Below, piece after piece: positions 60,017 to 64,000 of a stretch of DNA of 64,000 nt. Below the pieces are notes generated by a model that did not search any database, was not told where the DNA came from, and was given only the letters and a program-made list of their open reading frames with translations. Location: the NCBI RefSeq assembly GCF_900095745.1, contig NZ_FMIR01000015.1:62001-126000 (forward strand). The letters run 5' to 3'. The stretch comes from Microbacterium oxydans (lineage in GTDB: Bacteria > Actinomycetota > Actinomycetes > Actinomycetales > Microbacteriaceae). The number at the start of each line of letters is the position of its first letter. Within the stretch, counting starts at the first letter, position 1. A program made the translations under genes and the position numbers.

Positions 60017-60786
60017 CCGTGCGGCTCCGCGGCGCGGGGCTCACGGTGCGCGTCGGTGAGGGGCGGACGATCCTCGACGACGCCTCCATCGAGATCCACG
60101 GCGGCGAGATCCACGCCCTGGTCGGTCCGAACGGGGCGGGCAAGTCCACCCTGTTCGGGGTGCTCGCCGGCGATGTGACCGCGCAGGCGGGAACGGTCGA
60201 GATCGACGATCAGCCGATCGCGCAGGTGAAGCCGCGCCTCCTCGCCCGGGAGCGCGCCGTGCTGCTGCAGGAGAACTCGGTCACCTTCCCCTTCAGCGCC
60301 GAGCAGGTGGTGCGCATGGGTCGGACGCCCTGGGCGCGCACGCCGGCGGCGGACGATGATGACGAGCTGGTGGCTGCGGCCATGGCGCAGACCGAGGTGA
60401 CGGCGCTCAAGGCCCGCGCGGTGCCCTCGCTCTCCGGCGGCGAGCGCGCCCGCGTCGCGCTCGCCCGCGTGATCGCCCAGAGCACCGGCATCCTGCTGCT
60501 CGACGAGCCGACCGCCGCACTCGACCTCAAGCATCATGAAGACGTCATGCGGCTGATCCGTGGGCGGGCGGATGCCGGCATCGCCGTGGCGATCGTGCTG
60601 CACGACCTCAATGCCGCACTCGCCCACGCCGACCGTGTCACGCTGCTCTCCGACGGCCGGGTCGCGGCGACGGGCACGGCGGCCGAGGTGCTGACGGCCG
60701 CGCGGATCGAGCAGGTCTACGGCCAGGCGGTCGACGTGTTCCCTCATCCCGCGACCGGGGTTCCGCTGGTGGTCGCTCAGCGCTGA
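60013..60786 (+). CDS. hmuV: Haem ABC transporter ATP-binding protein
   Basis: 257-residue ATPase: Walker A GPNGAGKST, Q-loop LLQENSV, signature LSGGERARVALAR, Walker B ILLLDEP and switch His in VLHDLNAAL. The late TGTAAEVLTAARIEQVYG is typical of siderophore/haem importers. Completes hmuTUV. Convergent with the marR gene. Confidence 0.94.
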   Translation: MTVRLRGAGLTVRVGEGRTILDDASIEIHGGEIHALVGPNGAGKSTLFGVLAGDVTAQAGTVEIDDQPIAQVKPRLLARERAVLLQENSVTFPFSAEQVVRMGRTPWARTPAADDDDELVAAAMAQTEVTALKARAVPSLSGGERARVALARVIAQSTGILLLDEPTAALDLKHHEDVMRLIRGRADAGIAVAIVLHDLNAALAHADRVTLLSDGRVAATGTAAEVLTAARIEQVYGQAVDVFPHPATGVPLVVAQR

Positions 60787-60812
60787 GTCGCGTCCCGGCC
60801 ACGCGCGCCGGA

Positions 60813-61262
60813 CTACTCCTCGTCGCGCAGGGAGCGGATCATGCCCCGCAGGATCTTCCGCGCGCCCGCCTGCTCGGCCTCGGTCATGCCCGACAGCATC
60901 CGGACCTCGACCGAACGGACGGCGGCCGTCGCCTTCGCGAGACTCTGCCGGCCACGGTCGGTGAGGCGGGCGGGGAGGGCCTTCCCGACCGGCGGCTCGG
61001 CGGGCCTGGTCACGAAGCCGTCCCGCTCGAGGGCCTGGAGCAGCACGTTCATCGACTGGCGGGTGACGAACGCGCCGCGCGCGAGCTCGGAGTTCGAGAG
61101 GCCGGGGCGCTGGGAGAGCAGCTCGAGGCAGGAGTAGTGCGTGATGGTCATGCCGAGCGGGCGCAGCACCTCCTCCATCGAGGTGCGGAGAGCGCTGGAC
61201 GCCTCCTTCAGCAGGTAGCCCAGCGACGTGTCGAGCTCGATGCCGGCGCGATCTTGACTCAT
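60813..61262 (-). CDS. MarR-family transcriptional regulator
   Basis: 149 residues. The winged helix has THYSCLELLSQRPGLSNSELARGAFVTRQSMNVLLQALERDG, followed by the beta-wing and a C-terminal helix. ATG at 61262 lies inside an 18-bp palindrome (61261-61278), the probable autoregulatory operator. Divergent from a VOC-family gene, the usual arrangement for regulators of antibiotic or electrophile resistance proteins. Confidence 0.92.
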   Translation of the reverse strand: MSQDRAGIELDTSLGYLLKEASSALRTSMEEVLRPLGMTITHYSCLELLSQRPGLSNSELARGAFVTRQSMNVLLQALERDGFVTRPAEPPVGKALPARLTDRGRQSLAKATAAVRSVEVRMLSGMTEAEQAGARKILRGMIRSLRDEE

Positions 61263-61306
61263 GTCAGTAGTCTGACATACGCTTACTCATGTCAGAAAAC
61301 TGACAT
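61261..61306. promoter_or_regulatory. Twin MarR operators
   Basis: Two 18-bp palindromes, ATGTCAGTAGTCTGACAT (61261-61278) and ATGTCAGAAAACTGACAT (61289-61306), 28 bp apart centre to centre, lie between the marR start and the VOC gene. Confidence 0.82.
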
Positions 61307-61325
61307 AAAACGAAGGACTCTCCTC

Positions 61326-61695
61326 ATGCCCGTCACCGGCCCCGATTTCCTCTCCCTCCAGGCGCGCGACCTCGCCGCCTCGCAGGCGTTCTATGAGAGC
61401 TACCTCGGACTCGTCCGCTCGCCGGCGGCCCCCCCCGCACGCCGTCGTGTTCCAGACGACGCCGATCGCGTTCGCGCTCCGGGACATCGCGCCCGGCACC
61501 GACCTGACCGACGTCGCGCAACCGGGAATCGGTGCCGCGATCTGGCTGCACGCCACCGACGTCCAGGCGATCCACGATCGACTCGTCGCCGACGGCCACA
61601 CCATCGTGGCCGACCCGATCGACGGCCCCTTCGGTCGCACCTTCACCTTCTCCGACCCCGACGGCTACCGGATCACCCTCCACGACCGGGCATGA
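61326..61695 (+). pseudogene. VOC/glyoxalase-family protein, frameshifted at a run of eight C
   Basis: The ATG at 61326 opens a VOC fold (FLSLQARDLAASQAFYESYLGL). The frame is lost at C8 (61429-61436); the rest (HAVVFQTTPIAFAL, then DPIDGPFGRTFTFSDPDGYRITLHD) continues in another frame to 61695. Seven C instead of eight would restore a 122-residue protein. Causes could be sequencing error, phase variation or a true null. With the divergent marR, the intact protein would be a drug- or electrophile-handling enzyme. Confidence 0.8.
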
Positions 61696-61742
61696 CCCTA
61701 CCCCTCCGGGGCGGGGATGGTCGCCTCTGCGCTGAGGTCGCG

Positions 61743-62111
61743 CTACGGACGAACCGGGAGCACGTCGCTGAGATCCGCGCGCGTGCCGGACGCGTGGATG
61801 CGGCCGCCGGCCGCGGCATCCGCCCACGCCTCCGCGCCCGTGGCCACCGCGATCCAGGTCGCGGCATCCATCTCGACGACGTTCGGCGGTGTGCCGCGCG
61901 TGTGGCGAGGGCCCTGGATCACCTGCACCGCGCCGAACGGAGGCACTCGGACCTCGACGCTGTTGCCCGGCGCCTTCTCGTCGAGCAGCTGCAGCAGGTA
62001 GCGCACGGCGGTGGCGAGGTCGGTCCGCTGCGGCTTCGTGCCGGCGGCATCCGCATCGCGAACGGCATCCAGTGCCGAACGTCCGTCGATGATGTCGATC
62101 TTCCTGGCCAT
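61743..62111 (-). CDS. Sterol carrier family protein (actinobacterial)
   Basis: 122-residue protein: RYLLQLLDEKAPGNSVEVRVPPFGAVQVIQGPRHTRGTPPNVVEMDAATW followed by WADAAAGGRIHASGTRADLSD, the SCP2-like core of a conserved actinobacterial family with no established role. Followed upstream by a lipoprotein gene 3 nt away on the same strand. Confidence 0.85.
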   Translation of the reverse strand: MARKIDIIDGRSALDAVRDADAAGTKPQRTDLATAVRYLLQLLDEKAPGNSVEVRVPPFGAVQVIQGPRHTRGTPPNVVEMDAATWIAVATGAEAWADAAAGGRIHASGTRADLSDVLPVRP

Positions 62112-62114
62112 CGC

Positions 62115-62579
62115 TCAGCTCTCCCCCACGACGAGGACCGACCAGGCCCCGACCGCGTCCCGACCCAGCCCGTTGGCCGTGACCTCGGTCGCGGCATCCA
62201 AGCCCATATCGATCCGCTGCGGCTCGCCGTCGCAGACCAGATCGTCGGTGCGGATCGTCTGCGACGTCACGGAGCCGCCGGCATCCGATCCGCTCAGGGC
62301 GATGTCGGCACTCATCGTCTCGGGGCCGAAGCACGCGAACAGCACCGAGACGATCGCCGTCGGCTCATCGAACGCGGCCGTGACCCCGCCTTCGCCGACG
62401 ACATCCGAGAGCGGCGACGCCAATCCGGCGAGCGTCGCGAGAGACCCGGCGACCTCACGGGAGTCCTGCGTCGCCATCCAATCCTGCACGGCGTCGGGGT
62501 CGACCTCAGGCGTCGCGGAACACCCGGTGAGCACCGCCATCAGCACCGCGCCCAGCGCGAATCCCCGCCATCGCCTCAT
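62115..62579 (-). CDS. Small putative lipoprotein
   Basis: 154 residues with lipobox VLTGC near residue 20. Mature part is acidic with Cys pairs (LFACFGPET, DDLVCDGEP) that could form a disulfide. Family not recognised. Shares a probable operon with the sterol-carrier gene. Confidence 0.75.
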   Translation of the reverse strand: MRRWRGFALGAVLMAVLTGCSATPEVDPDAVQDWMATQDSREVAGSLATLAGLASPLSDVVGEGGVTAAFDEPTAIVSVLFACFGPETMSADIALSGSDAGGSVTSQTIRTDDLVCDGEPQRIDMGLDAATEVTANGLGRDAVGAWSVLVVGES

Positions 62580-62649
62580 CCCGCGAGCCTACCTTCGGCG
62601 CGCGTCCGCATCGGAGACGCGGTCCCCACGAAACGGGGATCATGGAGGC

Positions 62650-63189
62650 ATGAGCATCGCCCTTCGCCCCTGGACGCCCGCCGACGCGGAAGCTCTGCAA
62701 CGGGCGTGGCAGACGGCACCCGACCTCGCCACCCAGTTCGGATCCGCCGAGCTCACCTCGCCCGCGGCGGCGCGCGCCTACATCGACGAATCGCTGCTGT
62801 TCGAGGAGCGGGCGAGGAACTGGGCGATCGTGGAAGACGGCGTCGCCATCGGCAACGTGGCAGCGACCGCGATCGAGCTCCGCCACGAGACGGCCTGGAT
62901 CTCGTACTGGCTCGCACCCGCCGCCCGCGGCCGCGGGTATGCGAACGGCGCTGTGCTCGCGGTGTCCGACTGGGCGTTCCGGCACGGGCTTCATCGACTC
63001 GAACTCGGCCACCGCGTGAACAACCCCGCCTCGTGCCGCGTGGCGACGGCATCCGGCTTCCGGGCGGAGGGGGTCGAACGCGAGAAGCTCCGGTACGGCG
63101 CCGAGCGGTTCGACGTCGAACTGCACGCGCGACTGCGCAGCGACCCCGCCCCCGCTTCGTCGTTGTCGCTGCCGTTGTCGATGGCGTGA
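62650..63189 (+). CDS. GNAT-family N-acetyltransferase (RimJ/RimL-like)
   Basis: 179 residues: ALRPWTPADAEALQRAW at the N-terminus, YWLAPAARGRGYANGAV as the acetyl-CoA loop (R/Q-x-x-G-x-G/A), and LHRLELGHRVNNPASCRVATASGFRAEG typical of protein N-alpha acetyltransferases. ATG at 62650; GGAGGC lies very close, so the ribosome binding site is poor. Substrate unknown. Confidence 0.88.
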   Translation: MSIALRPWTPADAEALQRAWQTAPDLATQFGSAELTSPAAARAYIDESLLFEERARNWAIVEDGVAIGNVAATAIELRHETAWISYWLAPAARGRGYANGAVLAVSDWAFRHGLHRLELGHRVNNPASCRVATASGFRAEGVEREKLRYGAERFDVELHARLRSDPAPASSLSLPLSMA

Positions 63190-63277
63190 CCCACACCTTT
63201 CGGCGGCGTCGCTCGCCGCGCTCGGCGGGCCGGGAAACGCGGGCCACGAACGCCCGACGCGTCCTAAGCTCGGACGC

Positions 63278-63952
63278 ATGAGCATGCATCCGCAGGGCGC
63301 CCGCGCCGAGCTGCTCGCCGCTGTCGCCGACCACTCGTGGGGCGTACGGATCCCGCCGCTCGCCGACCCGCACAACGCGCACGACGCCGCGGTGCTCATC
63401 CTGTTCGGGGTGCTGGACCGCGTCCCCGCCCCGACGGCCGATGCCGCTGTCGCCCGCGACCTCGACGTGCTGCTGCAGCGGCGAGCGCCCACCCTCTCGT
63501 CCCATCCCGGACAGGTCTCCTTCCCCGGCGGCCGAGTGGAGCCCGATGACGCCGATCTGGTCGCCACCGCGCTGCGCGAGGCCGAGGAGGAAACCGGGCT
63601 CGATCCGGCCGGCGTCGAGATCCTGGCCACGCTGCCCGTGATCCCTCTCGCCGCGAGCAACCACCTCGTCACACCGGTGCTCGCCTGGTGGCAGTCGCCG
63701 TCGAGGGTCGTGGCCGTCGACCACGCCGAGACGGTCGAGGTGTTCCGAGTGCCCGTCGCGCAGCTGCTCGACCCCGCGACCCGGTTCACCTCGACGCTCA
63801 CGCGGATGGGCCGCACCTTCCGCGGACCGGCGTTCGACGTCGACGGGACGATCGTGTGGGGTTTCACCGCGATGGTGCTCGACGCCCTCTTCGACGCCAC
63901 CGGCTGGACGGTGCCCTGGGACGCCACGGTGGAGCGGACCGTCGAGGTCTGA
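63278..63952 (+). CDS. Nudix hydrolase, CoA pyrophosphatase type
   Basis: 224 residues. The CoA-pyrophosphatase signature LLQRRAPTLSSHPGQVSFPGG precedes a full Nudix box (GRVEPDD...REAEEETGLD). It would cleave CoA to phosphopantetheine and 3',5'-ADP. The ATG at 63278 is 7 nt after TAAGCT with no ribosome binding site. Confidence 0.9.
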   Translation: MSMHPQGARAELLAAVADHSWGVRIPPLADPHNAHDAAVLILFGVLDRVPAPTADAAVARDLDVLLQRRAPTLSSHPGQVSFPGGRVEPDDADLVATALREAEEETGLDPAGVEILATLPVIPLAASNHLVTPVLAWWQSPSRVVAVDHAETVEVFRVPVAQLLDPATRFTSTLTRMGRTFRGPAFDVDGTIVWGFTAMVLDALFDATGWTVPWDATVERTVEV

Positions 63953-63981
63953 GGCGGTCTGCGTCGTCGGTTCCCCCTCGG

Positions 63982-64000
63982 TAGTCTGGACGGGTGAAGA
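63982..64000 (+). CDS. Start of a further gene at the window edge
   Basis: TAGTCT (63982-63987), then 6 nt, then GTG at 63994, the same leaderless layout as many genes here. Only two codons are visible, so the product is unknown. Confidence 0.4.

Overview
The window is high-GC actinobacterial DNA, most likely from a Microbacteriaceae member such as Microbacterium. This is inferred from codon use, a DUF3073 protein, a sterol-carrier-family protein, a purF-purM pair, HtaA/HmuTUV haem uptake, an Rv2578c-type radical SAM protein, and many leaderless promoters (TANNNT 6-8 nt before the start codon). No rRNA, tRNA or CRISPR array was recognised.

Layout. 1-7.1 kb: amino-acid block with alanine racemase (cut by the window edge), an APC permease, a homoserine dehydrogenase-like protein, an aldehyde dehydrogenase, an Lrp/AsnC regulator and a Cys/Met-type PLP lyase. 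Similar GTGCAT-rich motifs lie in both intergenic regions, so it looks like one Lrp-controlled homoserine/methionine catabolic unit. 7.1-9.9 kb: a radical SAM protein interrupted by a 344-residue LAGLIDADG intein exactly at the third cysteine of its CxxxCxxC motif, then YaeQ. 9.9-13.8 kb: two-component system divergent from a three-gene ABC exporter. 13.8-19 kb: lipoprotein, DEAD-box helicase with a 370-residue disordered N-terminus, aldose 1-epimerase. 19-28.9 kb: TetR/RND efflux pair, paired FluC/CrcB genes, FAD-Rieske oxidoreductase, nitroreductase, a MerR-TipAS regulator with a strong internal translation start, and small membrane proteins.

29-40.4 kb is the most distinctive region. Two nucleoside hydrolases, a deaminase-fold protein and an MFS transporter flank a tightly overlapping operon: uronate dehydrogenase-like SDR, metallo-beta-lactamase-fold hydrolase, 2-hydroxyacid dehydrogenase, hydroxypyruvate isomerase-like protein, Asp/Glu racemase-like protein, DUF1537 kinase, class II aldolase, a cytosolic ModA-like binding protein and a GntR regulator. 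I read it as a candidate pathway that removes the base from a nucleoside-like glycoside, oxidises the sugar to a lactone and acid, and degrades the acid by the DUF1537 acid-sugar route. The substrate is unknown.

40.5-42.1 kb: DUF4097/PadR pair with twin palindromic operators. 42.1-47.4 kb: an accessory island with phage-type gene remnants, a DUF4062 protein, a membrane-DUF1508 protein and orphans. 47.4-53.4 kb: universal stress protein, DUF3073, an MFS gene coupled to purF, purM, two small conserved genes. 53.4-60.8 kb: haem acquisition, with a 1408-residue repeat-rich HtaA surface protein divergent from hmuTUV across DtxR-type iron boxes. 60.8-64 kb: MarR with twin operators, a VOC gene broken at a run of eight C, sterol-carrier protein, lipoprotein, GNAT acetyltransferase and a Nudix hydrolase.
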